Shown here: in pieces, positions 18,899 to 28,894 of the stretch | Position numbering within the stretch: the first letter of the stretch is position 1 | Layout: every line of letters starts with the position of its first letter | Origin: an uncultured Draconibacterium sp. | GTDB lineage: Bacteria > Bacteroidota > Bacteroidia > Bacteroidales > Prolixibacteraceae | Assembly (NCBI RefSeq): GCF_963677155.1 | Contig: NZ_OY781884.1 | Location: 5,204,501 to 5,268,500 of the forward strand | DNA length: 64,000 nt | Reading direction: 5' to 3' | The notes under the pieces: generated by a model | Told to the model about the DNA's origin: nothing | The model's database searches: none | Seen by the model: only the letters and a program-made list of their open reading frames with translations | Translations under genes and position numbers: made by a program

Positions 18899-18933
18899 AA
18901 AAGAAAAGAGGCTGCTCCTCTGAGCCAGCCTCT
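18899..18933 (-). terminator. Terminator of the large T9SS protein gene
   Basis: On the minus strand the stem AGAGGCTG / CAGCCTCT is followed by TTTTCTTTT, about 80 bases past the stop codon of the giant gene. The plus-strand side lacks a T run, so it should act mainly on the minus-strand transcript. Confidence 0.8.
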
Positions 18934-19011
18934 CATCTTACTTTTAGTAGAAGCTCCCGAAATCAACTACTGTTTTCAGTAAGTTGTAATTTATTGATTC
19001 TGAAAAAGTAT

Positions 19012-22000
19012 TTATCTGTTTCGGTAAATAATTTTTCCAATCTGGGTATTGCCATCAATATCCAGTCGGTAGAGATAGACCCCTGAAATTTCAGAATTAG
19101 GTCTGAATTCTACGCGTTGCAATTCACCTGCTTCAACCGGACGATTGAGTAATCGAACAACCCGTTGTCCAAGCATATTGTGAATTTCAAGAACAGCATG
19201 ACCACTCACGGCAGGTACAAACTCGAAGTTTACTACCTCGTCGAATGGGTTCGGGAATACGTTGAGTTCGCTCTCCTGAAGTGTTGGCTCAATATCTAAT
19301 AACAGATTACCGGATTTTTGACCTTTCTTTCTTTCTAACGAAGCGTCTGCTCGCTTAGAACCGTTGAACGGTGGTAAATCTTCGGCATCCATTTCTTCCC
19401 ACCATGGGTAATCATTAGCATCGACAATACTATTGCTACCATTAAGAATAAAGACTCCATCAGGATTAACGTCTACTTCACCGTAACATACACAAGTAAG
19501 CTCACAGGCTACTCCGTGCGCAATAATCCAGAACGGATCTACGACATTTGATATAACAACATGTGCGCCTGTATAATAACCTTCGTCTTCTACCACAACG
19601 GTATACTGACCTGGAGCTACTGTTTGTTTTTGTTTTTTACCATTCCCCATTACAGGATATTTTTCGTAACCAACATAAACATGTACTTCCTCCAGATAAT
19701 TGCCTGCATTCATCATGTAATCAACAACTACACTATCTCCTTCCCACCGAACTTCAACAGTTCCTACCGGAGTTCTGTTTTCAGTATCGCAGTGTGCAGC
19801 ACCGGCATACAAATCCATCACATAAGTTGTATCCTGCATGGTTATCTGGTTAGTCCATCCCCATCTGTCAAACAGTCCTTCGTCAAGGAAACATATAACC
19901 TCAGTGTCTGCATCTTCCGGCAGTCGTCCAAATACGGTTTCACAGTTACCTGTTTGTTCCATCCATTTTTTAACGTATACAGTGGTATCGGTTGGATTTC
20001 TGCACTCATCTTCAATATGGAAAGAATAACCGTATACCTCAGGACAAGTACCTTCAACCCATACAGGCGTTGCAGAGCTACTATCCGAACCTTCACAATT
20101 ATCCGTCCAGTAAGCCCATATCATTGCTTCAGGCTCCATGTTACATATTGAATCCATGAATGGAATGGAATCTACAACTGGTGCTTCAGAATCTTCCTTC
20201 CAAGTGTAACTCACATAAGCAGTATCAGCATTGCCACATTCGTCCTCTACGGTATACATAAAGGTTTGTGCTTTATTACAGTCGTCGCCGGTAATTGCCA
20301 TCGGTGTACATACTACATCTGCTGAAATATCGCCGTCGCAATTATCGCTCGCCGTTACGTTATCTTCACAAGTAGGCGCTGTTGGGTTACAACCCAAATC
20401 TCCGCCTGTTGGTAGATTAGCCAATACAGGATCAGTAAGATCGACTTTCCAGGTATAGTTCACATAAGCGGTATCTGCATTACCACATTCGTCCTCTACG
20501 GTGTACATAAAGGTTTGTGCCTTGTTACAGTCGTCGCCCGTAATTGCCATCGGAGAACAAACCACATCTGCTGAGATATCGCCGTCGCAGTTATCACTCG
20601 CCGTTACGTTATCGTCACAGGTAGGCGCTGTTGGGTTACACCCCAAATCTCCGCCTGTTGGTAGATTAGCCAATACAGGATCAGTAAGATCGACTTTCCA
20701 GGTATAGTTCACATAAGCGGTATCTGCATTACCACATTCGTCCTCTACGGTGTACATAAAGGTTTGTGCCTTGTTACAGTCGTCGCCCGTAATTGCCATC
20801 GGAGAACAAACCACATCTGCTGAGATATCGCCGTCGCAGTTATCACTCGCCGTTACGTTATCGTCACAGGTAGGCGCTGTTGGGTTACACCCCAAATCTC
20901 CGCCTGTTGGTAGATTAGCCAATACAGGATCAGTAAGATCTACTTTCCAGGTATAATTCACATAAGCGGTATCTGCATTGCCACATTCGTCCTCTACGGT
21001 ATACATAAAGGTTTGTGCTTTATTACAGTCGTCGCCCGTGATTGCCATCGGAGTACAAACCACATCTGCTGAGATGTCGCCGTCGCAATTATCACTCGCC
21101 GTTACATTATCATCACAGGTGGGAGCTGTTGGGTTACAACCCAAATCCCCGCCTGTTGGAAGATTAGCCAATACAGGATCAGTAAGATCCACTTTCCAGG
21201 TATAGTTCACATAAGCGGTATCTGCATTGTCACATTCGTCCTCTACGGTATACATAAAGGTTTGTGCCTTGTTACAGTCGTCGCCGGTGATTGCCATCGG
21301 GGTACAAACCACATCTGCTGAGATATCGCCGTCGCAGTTATCGCTCGCCGTTACGCCATCGTCACAGGTAGGTGCTATTGGGTTACAACCCAAATCTCCG
21401 CCTGTTGGAAGATTAGCCAATACAGGATCAGTAAGATCTGCCGGCACCCTGAATGTAGCCGAACAAGTATTCGGAATTGCACATTCATCGTGCAATGTCC
21501 ACGTTACGGTGATTGTATCGCCACAGGCATTTGGATAGGTTACACTATCCCAATCTGTTGTAAGCATAGAATCACTTCCAATAACTGATACTCCTGCCAA
21601 CCAATTATCAAAATGAGTTTTAATATCAACAGGATCAGTACATGTTATTTCCAGGTAATCTCCCGGGCACGTTAAAGTTACCGGATCACGATCACTCACA
21701 GTTCCTTCACATTCTGTTGATTGCGGTACATCCAAGTTATTGTCTGTTATTACTAATTTATATGTTCCCGAATCCAAACTTGTTATCATGGTATCGGTTC
21801 CTATAACTGTAATTTCATCAGGCAATTTATACCAGGCATAGTCATAATCAGCCCAGTTAGGCGGCACATCTTGTAATTTAGCACTACCATTGTTGTATCC
21901 ATCACAAGTGGCATCAACAACTTCAACTGTACAATCCGGCGGAGTATAAGTACCGGCATAAACTGTTGTAGTACATGTTACGGTACAACCGTTACTATCT

Positions 22001-23718
22001 TCCAAATCGACATAATAATCAATACCATCAAGGCTTCCTTTTAGGCCCCAAATTGAATCAGTTGTTGCTCCTCCTCCAATTAAGCCATCAGTTGTATACC
22101 AATTATACGATACAATATCCGGGGTATTTACTTTTGCTGCACCATCATAGGTATATATATTTGAAGCATCGTAGGAAGTAATATCACACACCGGATTTGG
22201 ATAAAATCCGATGGTAAAACTGTCGACTACAAAACATTCTATATCCTGAGGATTTGAAGCCCTTACATAAATTGTTTTAGGCATTTCATTCAGAGGAATA
22301 TTATGAGATGTTGAATCAGTTATTACTCCAAGATACTGTGTTGCATCATCATAAGAATTGTGGTAGGTAATAATATTACCAAAAGTAGTATCAACATTTG
22401 CCGTTAAATCAATATTATAGGATACTTCATCCTGACATTCTTCTGAATCGTGTACGGCAACATCTGTTGTTAATTCAATTCCAAAAAGGAATGGTCCTGC
22501 AAAGTCTTTCAGCTCTGCAGTGAATGACGACGATGAGCGTGTTTTTACCATTAGCGATCCCAATGTTTTATTACAAGGATCGGCGCCACCAAAATCACCA
22601 ATTCCAATAGCAGTTAAATTAATCGCAAATTCGGCATATTGCAGTTCCTGAATATTCTCGTACCATGTTTTTGCCTCCAGGCTCCCCCAAGGGGCACCCA
22701 ATACTGCCTCGTTTACATTTACTATTGCCCATGCAACAGCAAATGCACCCGTAGCTTCAATCTCGGCATAACCATATCCATCTGCTCCTTCTCCACTATC
22801 AAACTCACCTGTTAATGTAAAATCGACATTCGTAGGTATAGCCCCGGACAGTGTTGCAAATGTGGCATCCGACATCCAGAGACGAACCGAAGCCTGAGGA
22901 TTAGTACCTCCATTTTCGAAATCAATACTAACAATTAAATCTCCAACCTGTGTTACATTATCAGCATCGAATTCCCAGGCTGTATGTCCAGCATCAGGCC
23001 CCAAATTTGTTAAGGCGCCACCTACAAAATCAATTTGATTTTGAAAAAATTCAAAGTCAGCATGAGAATTACCGTCAGATGAAATAGTAGTAAAAGCACC
23101 AATACCATATACATCTCCATTAGTATCTTGCCTCATATGCCCCATTACATCCACCAAATCATTCTTCTGCGGAGTTCCGCCGGTTCCCAGACTCCAGGTC
23201 GAAGGATCAGCTCCATTCTTATCCTGTCCGGAAGTAAATACACTTTCATCATTAAAATTACCCTGTGAGTTCCAATCGCGGAAATAAACGGCATCAATCC
23301 ATAAAAGTCCGGTTGAAGGATCTAGCCAGTTTCTACTAGGTGTTGAACTCATCCTTAACTCAAAAGAGGTATTGTAATTGGCCTGAACAGCCGTTAAAAG
23401 AGAGGCTGCAGTTGTTTGGTCGATAACTCCTAACCCATCTCCGGGAAACGAATCAAGATTAATAAACCAATCATCGGTATCATAAGTAAATGGAGATTCA
23501 AACACAGTTAGGTCATTGGCATAAATGTCAGCATCTATACCAAAGTTAACTTTTACAGTAGCACCTTCAGTTACAATCTGCCCATAACTGTTGAGGGCCA
23601 TAATGATGACTAACAATAATACAAAAATAGCATTGCACCAACATCGGAACAGCCATTTTTCTAACACTGACAATGAATAGCTACTCATTATCATTTGTTT
23701 CACGTAATGCTTTTTCAT
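19012..23718 (-). CDS. Giant secreted repeat protein with T9SS type A C-terminal sorting domain
   Basis: This 1568-residue protein begins with a long N-terminus and a hydrophobic core (about residues 28-47, ending NSYGQ). The first ATG is used; in-frame ATGs at residues 9 and 11 are alternatives. Residues 50-430 look like a secreted beta domain, followed by SprB-like or PKD-like segments with Cys pairs. Five 83-residue, six-Cys repeats cover residues 761-1175 (see repeat entry). The C-terminal 80 residues (NVFPNPFDEVVNFEF, GQRVVRL, GVYLYRL, GKIIYRNR) form a type IX sorting domain, so it is exported and surface-attached or released. Adhesion or gliding is a reasonable guess, not shown. T9SS machinery genes are not in the window. 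Confidence 0.88.
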   Translation of the reverse strand: MKKHYVKQMIMSSYSLSVLEKWLFRCWCNAIFVLLLVIIMALNSYGQIVTEGATVKVNFGIDADIYANDLTVFESPFTYDTDDWFINLDSFPGDGLGVIDQTTAASLLTAVQANYNTSFELRMSSTPSRNWLDPSTGLLWIDAVYFRDWNSQGNFNDESVFTSGQDKNGADPSTWSLGTGGTPQKNDLVDVMGHMRQDTNGDVYGIGAFTTISSDGNSHADFEFFQNQIDFVGGALTNLGPDAGHTAWEFDADNVTQVGDLIVSIDFENGGTNPQASVRLWMSDATFATLSGAIPTNVDFTLTGEFDSGEGADGYGYAEIEATGAFAVAWAIVNVNEAVLGAPWGSLEAKTWYENIQELQYAEFAINLTAIGIGDFGGADPCNKTLGSLMVKTRSSSSFTAELKDFAGPFLFGIELTTDVAVHDSEECQDEVSYNIDLTANVDTTFGNIITYHNSYDDATQYLGVITDSTSHNIPLNEMPKTIYVRASNPQDIECFVVDSFTIGFYPNPVCDITSYDASNIYTYDGAAKVNTPDIVSYNWYTTDGLIGGGATTDSIWGLKGSLDGIDYYVDLEDSNGCTVTCTTTVYAGTYTPPDCTVEVVDATCDGYNNGSAKLQDVPPNWADYDYAWYKLPDEITVIGTDTMITSLDSGTYKLVITDNNLDVPQSTECEGTVSDRDPVTLTCPGDYLEITCTDPVDIKTHFDNWLAGVSVIGSDSMLTTDWDSVTYPNACGDTITVTWTLHDECAIPNTCSATFRVPADLTDPVLANLPTGGDLGCNPIAPTCDDGVTASDNCDGDISADVVCTPMAITGDDCNKAQTFMYTVEDECDNADTAYVNYTWKVDLTDPVLANLPTGGDLGCNPTAPTCDDNVTASDNCDGDISADVVCTPMAITGDDCNKAQTFMYTVEDECGNADTAYVNYTWKVDLTDPVLANLPTGGDLGCNPTAPTCDDNVTASDNCDGDISADVVCSPMAITGDDCNKAQTFMYTVEDECGNADTAYVNYTWKVDLTDPVLANLPTGGDLGCNPTAPTCDDNVTASDNCDGDISADVVCSPMAITGDDCNKAQTFMYTVEDECGNADTAYVNYTWKVDLTDPVLANLPTGGDLGCNPTAPTCEDNVTASDNCDGDISADVVCTPMAITGDDCNKAQTFMYTVEDECGNADTAYVSYTWKEDSEAPVVDSIPFMDSICNMEPEAMIWAYWTDNCEGSDSSSATPVWVEGTCPEVYGYSFHIEDECRNPTDTTVYVKKWMEQTGNCETVFGRLPEDADTEVICFLDEGLFDRWGWTNQITMQDTTYVMDLYAGAAHCDTENRTPVGTVEVRWEGDSVVVDYMMNAGNYLEEVHVYVGYEKYPVMGNGKKQKQTVAPGQYTVVVEDEGYYTGAHVVISNVVDPFWIIAHGVACELTCVCYGEVDVNPDGVFILNGSNSIVDANDYPWWEEMDAEDLPPFNGSKRADASLERKKGQKSGNLLLDIEPTLQESELNVFPNPFDEVVNFEFVPAVSGHAVLEIHNMLGQRVVRLLNRPVEAGELQRVEFRPNSEISGVYLYRLDIDGNTQIGKIIYRNR
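20194..21438 (-). repeat. Five tandem 249-bp in-frame repeats inside the T9SS protein
   Basis: The units are 21190-21438, 20941-21189, 20692-20940, 20443-20691 and 20194-20442, each coding 83 residues that start DLTDPVLANLPTGGDLGC and contain six cysteines and DDCNKAQTFMYTVEDEC. Comparing a shifted register (20461-20700 with 20710-20949), more than 220 bases are identical with only a couple of differences at the end, showing very recent duplication or gene conversion. The pattern resembles HYR-like immunoglobulin-fold repeats common in Bacteroidota surface proteins. Confidence 0.95.
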
Positions 23719-24012
23719 ACATGTAATTTTGATGATTAGAATAATCGTAAACTAATAAGTTTGCTTTAGTCTCTATTCTCACAATTATCCTCACCTTCAA
23801 AAAAAAGAAAGAATTAAATTCTTCTACGCGTCCAAACGTACTCGTCATGATTCTTCGATATTACATCTGGGGCAAGATGTAATTTCTACCCTTATTTATC
23901 ATTTTCATTACAATTTTTTAAATTGCTGATACAAGTTACCACAAGTTAAATTTGAATTCAATCGGGATTTTTACTGAAATTTTTTACGATGATATCATCA
24001 TAAAAAATACAA

Positions 24013-24651
24013 TTAATGCAGTTTATTTTGGTAGGCAAATTCGATCATCTCAGCAGTAGACCGAGCATTTATTTTTGTTTGGATGTTTTTTTTATGTGTT
24101 TCTACTGTACGTGGGCTAATGTTTAATTTCACTCCAATCTCTTTATAGGTATACCCCTTACATAACAATTTCAGGATGGTTATTTCTCTATTGGAGAGCA
24201 TTCTTTTATCTTCAAAAGATGCAGAGTTTTTCTTGGTCCGTAAATATTTCTTCAATAACTGCCATACACGCGGACGGAAATGGTCGTCACCATTCATTAA
24301 GGTCTTAATCGCTTTTATCAATTTCTCTCTTCCCGCGTCGTTAAAAACAAAGCCATTTACACCCAAACTTATGTATTCCTCGAAAAAGTCGGAATAATCA
24401 GTGCTTAAGATCAATAATATAGGGGTTTTCGATGTTTTTCTTCTGATTTTTTTTATTGTACTTATCCCCTCGTCTAAACAATGGATAATATCAAAAATAA
24501 TTACATCAGGTTTATTCGTCTTCATTTTGTTTATAAAATCATTGGTAGATTTTGCTTCAAACAAAACCTCACACTCTCCCGATTTTTCCAAAGCCGCTTT
24601 TATTCCAGAACAAAAAAGCGAATAGTTTTCCAATATGGCAATGTAGCACAT
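24013..24651 (-). CDS. LuxR/FixJ-type response regulator with degenerate receiver
   Basis: This 212-residue transcription factor has an N-terminal receiver domain (about 1-120) and a C-terminal LuxR-type helix-turn-helix (about 145-205: LSNREITILKLLCKGYTYKE, then SPRTVETHKKNIQTK). The phospho-acceptor Asp54 is present (VIIFDII). The usual acidic pair near the start is Glu8-Asn9, however, and the conserved Lys is replaced by Asn104 (FVFND), so normal phosphorylation signalling is doubtful. No partner kinase lies next to it. It is upstream of and codirectional with the giant T9SS gene (294-base gap), which makes that gene a possible target, though this is only positional evidence. Confidence 0.88.
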   Translation of the reverse strand: MCYIAILENYSLFCSGIKAALEKSGECEVLFEAKSTNDFINKMKTNKPDVIIFDIIHCLDEGISTIKKIRRKTSKTPILLILSTDYSDFFEEYISLGVNGFVFNDAGREKLIKAIKTLMNGDDHFRPRVWQLLKKYLRTKKNSASFEDKRMLSNREITILKLLCKGYTYKEIGVKLNISPRTVETHKKNIQTKINARSTAEMIEFAYQNKLH

Positions 24652-25171
24652 AGTTCCCCCTCTTTTTTATCATTCTTACTACAAAATTATTTGCAATTGC
24701 ATCCAATAATTGTAAAATTAAGGGGAGGTGTTTGTTACTACGTGGAGTTGGTACACTAATATACCACTTTTTCCTTACTTTGTCAATCCGTAATTTTCCG
24801 TAAAATATTTCAGCAAAATTACGCATATAAAAATACCTTTTTATATTTTTCTTATTTCAAAGAAGAATCTCCCTGCTTGCGGTTTTGCAAGCCAGGCGAG
24901 GTCGAAGATTGCACAATTACCAATTACATTGATGTTATAGGAAACGATGTTACTTCATCGCCTCCCTGGCAAATTAATGCGAACCGGCCTTAGTAAACAG
25001 CACCACTTATTACATCCAAAACGTAACCATTGCGAATACCCTTTCATTAGCAGTTATGCGATGTATATTGGTTCGACACGAATCCATTAACACTAAATAT
25101 ACAGGTGTCTCGTACGCCATTAATTTAAAGCCCAATAACTCAGAGAAGGCAGGATGCTATAGAGACATAAG
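24652..25171. other. 520-bp intergenic region with decayed coding traces
   Basis: The first 180 bases are AT-rich and should contain the regulator promoter. From about 24845 base composition changes. One plus-strand frame reads a short open stretch with CTITNYIDVIGNDVTSSPPW and ends at TAG near 24991. An overlapping plus frame then stays open for about 66 codons (with NVTIANTLSLAV) up to TAG at 25168-25170, just before the next gene. Neither piece has a plausible start. This resembles the remnant of a secreted-protein gene broken by frameshifts, but I cannot name the parent. Confidence 0.3.
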
Positions 25172-26785
25172 TTAGCCTGCCTTTCTTCTTAACCGCCTTG
25201 CCAAAGCATGTATTCGCCTTATTCCTTCCAGGACTTCCGATTCAAAACGGTAAATTTCAATACGGTTTTCATCGCTTACTGATAATCTGTCAATAAGGTA
25301 TAAACGAACGTCCTGCAATTCTTTTTTAAACCGATCTTTGGCAAGCGAATCATCAGTCGAAATATTATCTTCGGTGTAAAATTGTACTGCCGCATAAAAA
25401 GCATCAAGTGCAATATTATGAACTACAGCGATACGTTGCACCGTATCACTGCTTACCTCAAATCGTTTTTCAATTCGGTGCTCAGCAGCTTCTACTAACG
25501 ATGTGGTAACCAAATCGGCAGCCGATTCTAAAACATTTACAGCTTCTATCTGCCGCTCAAGAATGTGGCTTTGTTTTTTACTAATCGACTGGCTTTGTAT
25601 GTTTTGCAGAAAGGTTAAAATCTCGGCATGTCCCCTATCGATAAATGCATCTTTGGCGCGCAACTCAACCAACTCCTGCTCATTTCCGGTCAAAGTCATT
25701 GGGATTCCTGCTTTTAATATTTCAAGTACTTTCTCGCCCAATTTTGCAATTGAACTTTGCGATAAATCCAAGGCCAGACTAACATCCTCTAAATAAAATT
25801 CATGCAACTCAGGAAATGCTCTTTCCTCTTTCTTTTTCTTCTCGGGAACCAACCAAACCACCAGTTTTGATATTGGCGTTACCAGCCAAATAAATAAGAA
25901 AGTATTAGCTAGATTAAAAACGGTATGAGCATTAGCTACTTGTCGCGATTCACTGCCCGGCGAAATAACTTCCACCAAGTGGCCCAATTGCGGAATAAAA
26001 GCAAACCAAATCAATACGCCAAAAACCTTGAAAAGAACATGCGAAACGGCTACTCGCATTGCAGCCTTCGGTTTACCTATTGCCGATAAGATGGCGGTAA
26101 CACATGTGCCAATATTTGCCCCCATAATAATAGCAATGGCAGGTTCAATAGCTATCAATCCCTGCGAAGCCATAATAATTACAATTCCGGTAGTTGCAGA
26201 AGAACTTTGCACCAATGCAGTAAATAATGCCCCGATTAGTATTCCGTAAACGTAATTATCAAGGCCCTCCATTAAAGCTAAAAAGGGTTCGTAGCTTTTT
26301 AATGGAGCTGTTGCGTCACTCATCACGCTCATTCCCAGAAAAACCAAACCCAGACCGAGAACAATTGTGCCAACATTTTTAATAAGCTTATTTTGAAATA
26401 GAAAGCTGGCCAAAAATCCAGCAGCAATTATTATCCACGAGGCTTTGGTAATTTTAAAAGCAATGATCTGCGCAGTAATAGTAGTACCAATATTGGCCCC
26501 CAGAATAATACCCAGCGTGCTTTGAAATGAAATCAATCCTGCCGATACAAACCCTACAGCCAACACCGTGGTAACCGACGATGACTGTATAACTGCAGTA
26601 ATTCCGGTTCCTGCTACCAGCGAAGTCCAGCGGTTACGTGTCATACCTTGTAAAAAAGACTTCATTTTGCTTCCGGCAGCGGCTTTTAAGCCGTCAGTCA
26701 TTACATTCATCCCATGCAGGAACAATGCCAGCCCTCCCAATAAAAGTATTATTTGTGAAGTAAAATTCATTTCAAAAGTTTCCAC
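25172..26785 (-). CDS. Na+/phosphate cotransporter family protein with C-terminal PhoU-like domain
   Basis: This 537-residue inner-membrane protein is of the NptA/Na-Pi-II type. Two inverted Na/Pi repeats are recognisable by their QSSS motifs (GITAVIQSSSVTTVLAV around residue 60 and LFTALVQSSSATTGIV around residue 190), set in about eight membrane segments. From about residue 340 the protein is soluble and helical, matching the PhoU-like domain often fused to these carriers. The first ATG gives METFEMNF; starting at the second Met (MNFTSQ) is equally likely. It probably moves phosphate with sodium, though some bacterial relatives carry other cargo. It stands alone, divergent from the sulfatase gene. 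Confidence 0.92.
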   Translation of the reverse strand: METFEMNFTSQIILLLGGLALFLHGMNVMTDGLKAAAGSKMKSFLQGMTRNRWTSLVAGTGITAVIQSSSVTTVLAVGFVSAGLISFQSTLGIILGANIGTTITAQIIAFKITKASWIIIAAGFLASFLFQNKLIKNVGTIVLGLGLVFLGMSVMSDATAPLKSYEPFLALMEGLDNYVYGILIGALFTALVQSSSATTGIVIIMASQGLIAIEPAIAIIMGANIGTCVTAILSAIGKPKAAMRVAVSHVLFKVFGVLIWFAFIPQLGHLVEVISPGSESRQVANAHTVFNLANTFLFIWLVTPISKLVVWLVPEKKKKEERAFPELHEFYLEDVSLALDLSQSSIAKLGEKVLEILKAGIPMTLTGNEQELVELRAKDAFIDRGHAEILTFLQNIQSQSISKKQSHILERQIEAVNVLESAADLVTTSLVEAAEHRIEKRFEVSSDTVQRIAVVHNIALDAFYAAVQFYTEDNISTDDSLAKDRFKKELQDVRLYLIDRLSVSDENRIEIYRFESEVLEGIRRIHALARRLRRKAG

Positions 26786-26873
26786 TAATTTAAAAAACTT
26801 AGCGAACTCTTCGAACTGTCATCTTCTTACTATCAGATTAATGTTATTTTAGCCAATACTAAATTTTTGAAAA

Positions 26874-28259
26874 ATGAACTTACACCAACTTCTTTGCCTG
26901 TCTGTATTGGCTCTGTTTCTATACTCGTGTTCCAACAATTCTCCGACACCCCAACATCCCAATGTTGTAATTATTTTTCTCGACGATTCGGGGTATTCCG
27001 ATTTCGAACCTTTTGGGCAAACCCGCATTGAAACGCCAAACGTAACTCAGCTAGCCGAAGAAGGTATAATGTTTAAAAATTTCTACGTACCTCAGGCTCT
27101 TTGTTCTGCTTCGCGCTCGGCACTAATCTCCGGCTGTTATCCGGGGCGAACAAAAGTCTTTAGTGCACACGGACCGGGCGATCGAGGCCTTGAGACTACT
27201 TTTCCAACCATCGGCGAAGTTTTTAAAAATGCCGGGTATAAAACAGCACTTTTTGGAAAATGGCACTGTGGCGATCAGCCGGAAACACGTCCACAAAGCC
27301 GCGGTTTTGATGAAACATGCGGTCTGATGTATTCCAACGACATGTGGAGACATCATCCTGAAAGCCCGGATTACTGGGGACAGTGGCCACTGCAATTTTG
27401 GAAAAACGGAGAAATAACCATTGAAGATGTGGATTCAACCGATCAAAAAATGTTGACAAAATGGTACACGGAACATGCCGTTAATTTTATTTCAAAACAC
27501 AAAGATGAACCGTTTTTACTGTATGTTCCACACGCTATGTCGCATGTTCCGCTGTTTTGCAGCCCCGAGTTTGAAGGAATAACTGGCGAAGGATTATATG
27601 CTGATGTTTTAACGGAATTGGATTGGTCGGTTGGACAAATAAACCAGGCGTTAAAAGACAACGGAATTGAGGACAATACCATTGTAATTTTTTCATCGGA
27701 TAACGGCCCGTGGATTTCCTATGGTAACCACGCCGGTACAACTCCATTTCGGGAAGCAAAAGGTACTACATTTGATGGTGGAACCCGATCAGCGACCATT
27801 ATTAAATATCCGGCTGAGTTAAAAGGTAACCTGCAGTCGACGCAGGCTTTAATGACCATCGATTTGCTGCCAACACTTTGTGAAGTGGCAAATATTCCGC
27901 TCCCTGAAACAGAAATAGACGGCAAAAACGTTTGGGACATCATTACAGGAAAACCGAATGCTACAAACCCGCACAACTATTATGCATTTACCAACGACAG
28001 GGAATTTCAGGCAATAATGTCAGGCAACGGAAAATGGAAATTACATCTCCCACATAATTACCGTACAATGACAGCTATTAAAGGAAAAGACGGCATGCCC
28101 GGCAAATACGATTATTCGGCCCGAATAGAGCTTTCGCTGTTTGATATGGAGAACGATCCGTACGAAACGGCCAACGTAATTGATGAGCATCCTGAAATTG
28201 CCGAAGAATTATTAAGCTATGCTGAAACACATGCGAAAAAGTTTTTTAGCGAGAATTAA
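26874..28259 (+). CDS. Sulfatase (arylsulfatase-type), lipoprotein
   Basis: This 461-residue sulfatase hydrolyses sulfate esters, probably on glycans or small organosulfates. The N-terminus is a lipoprotein signal with lipobox LYSC (Cys about residue 19). Metal-binding Asp residues are in IIFLDDSGYSD, and the maturation signature is CSASRSALISGCYPGR, where the first Cys (CxAxR) would be converted to formylglycine by an anaerobic sulfatase-maturing enzyme encoded elsewhere. GKWHCGD and SSDNGPW are further family motifs. No SusCD pair, glycosidase or second sulfatase is adjacent, so the substrate is open. The ATG at 26874 directly precedes the signal peptide. Confidence 0.92.
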   Translation: MNLHQLLCLSVLALFLYSCSNNSPTPQHPNVVIIFLDDSGYSDFEPFGQTRIETPNVTQLAEEGIMFKNFYVPQALCSASRSALISGCYPGRTKVFSAHGPGDRGLETTFPTIGEVFKNAGYKTALFGKWHCGDQPETRPQSRGFDETCGLMYSNDMWRHHPESPDYWGQWPLQFWKNGEITIEDVDSTDQKMLTKWYTEHAVNFISKHKDEPFLLYVPHAMSHVPLFCSPEFEGITGEGLYADVLTELDWSVGQINQALKDNGIEDNTIVIFSSDNGPWISYGNHAGTTPFREAKGTTFDGGTRSATIIKYPAELKGNLQSTQALMTIDLLPTLCEVANIPLPETEIDGKNVWDIITGKPNATNPHNYYAFTNDREFQAIMSGNGKWKLHLPHNYRTMTAIKGKDGMPGKYDYSARIELSLFDMENDPYETANVIDEHPEIAEELLSYAETHAKKFFSEN

Positions 28260-28298
28260 AAAACCTACGTTAAGCAAGCGCCATTAACAAAACTCTGG

Positions 28299-28802
28299 TT
28301 AATGTTTAAAGCTTAAAAAACGATCAGGATTCGATATATCAATTTGATTATTAAGAATTTCAGGACTGATTTTGCCTTTAACGTATATCAGGGCATTATC
28401 GTCGCCACCAACCAGAATTACCATTTCCTTAATAAGCGATTCGTTCATACGTCCAAAAATGGTAACATTCTGGTCTTCCTCGCGAACAACCAAAAGTTGC
28501 TCATAATCTTTTTTCTCGCTTATTTTTTTGTAAAACTCTTCGTGCAAATCAATTCGGGCATTCATATCATCATCTTCAACGGCAATTACTTTAACGCCAT
28601 CAATACTTTTCAATAAATCCCGTTCGCTATCTTCTAAATCGCCAATTCCGGCTGCCAAATGAATTACCCAGCCCGGTACAGTAACCGTAGTTACACCATC
28701 TTTAAAACGGTATTTGGAATAGGCTTCTGATACTCCTGATTCGTAAACACACGAGGTCATTAAAAAAAGAGCTACCGATAAAATTAAAGCTATACGTTTC
28801 AT
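28299..28802 (-). CDS. DUF4252 family lipoprotein
   Basis: This 167-residue protein has a lipoprotein signal (lipobox MTSC, Cys about residue 18). The mature part matches the DUF4252 pattern of Bacteroidota: a GW-containing strand, then KVIAVEDDD, a helix with EEFYKKI, DYEQLLVVREEDQNVTIFGR, and a closing ALIYVKGKI strand. DUF4252 proteins are small cell-envelope lipoproteins of unknown role, sometimes encoded near sigma factors. It is followed on the opposite strand by the sulfatase gene end (39-base convergent gap) and preceded by the pseudouridine synthase gene, 92 bases away on the same strand. Confidence 0.8.
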   Translation of the reverse strand: MKRIALILSVALFLMTSCVYESGVSEAYSKYRFKDGVTTVTVPGWVIHLAAGIGDLEDSERDLLKSIDGVKVIAVEDDDMNARIDLHEEFYKKISEKKDYEQLLVVREEDQNVTIFGRMNESLIKEMVILVGGDDNALIYVKGKISPEILNNQIDISNPDRFLSFKH

Positions 28803-28894
28803 GTCTTTGTTTTTGAATAAGACGTAAAGCTTTAAATATCGTTACATCAAAAAAATATTATTCGTTCTTGTTTTGATGAAAAAGCAGACTTCCG

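Noticed and set aside
20231-21538. Series of plus-strand open frames of 68-103 codons at a 249-base period
   Set aside because: They are antisense shadows of the in-frame repeats of the large minus-strand gene.
25068-25090. tRNA-like T-arm (GGTTCGACACGAATCC)
   Set aside because: The flanking bases do not form a T stem and no acceptor, anticodon arm or CCA end can be placed.
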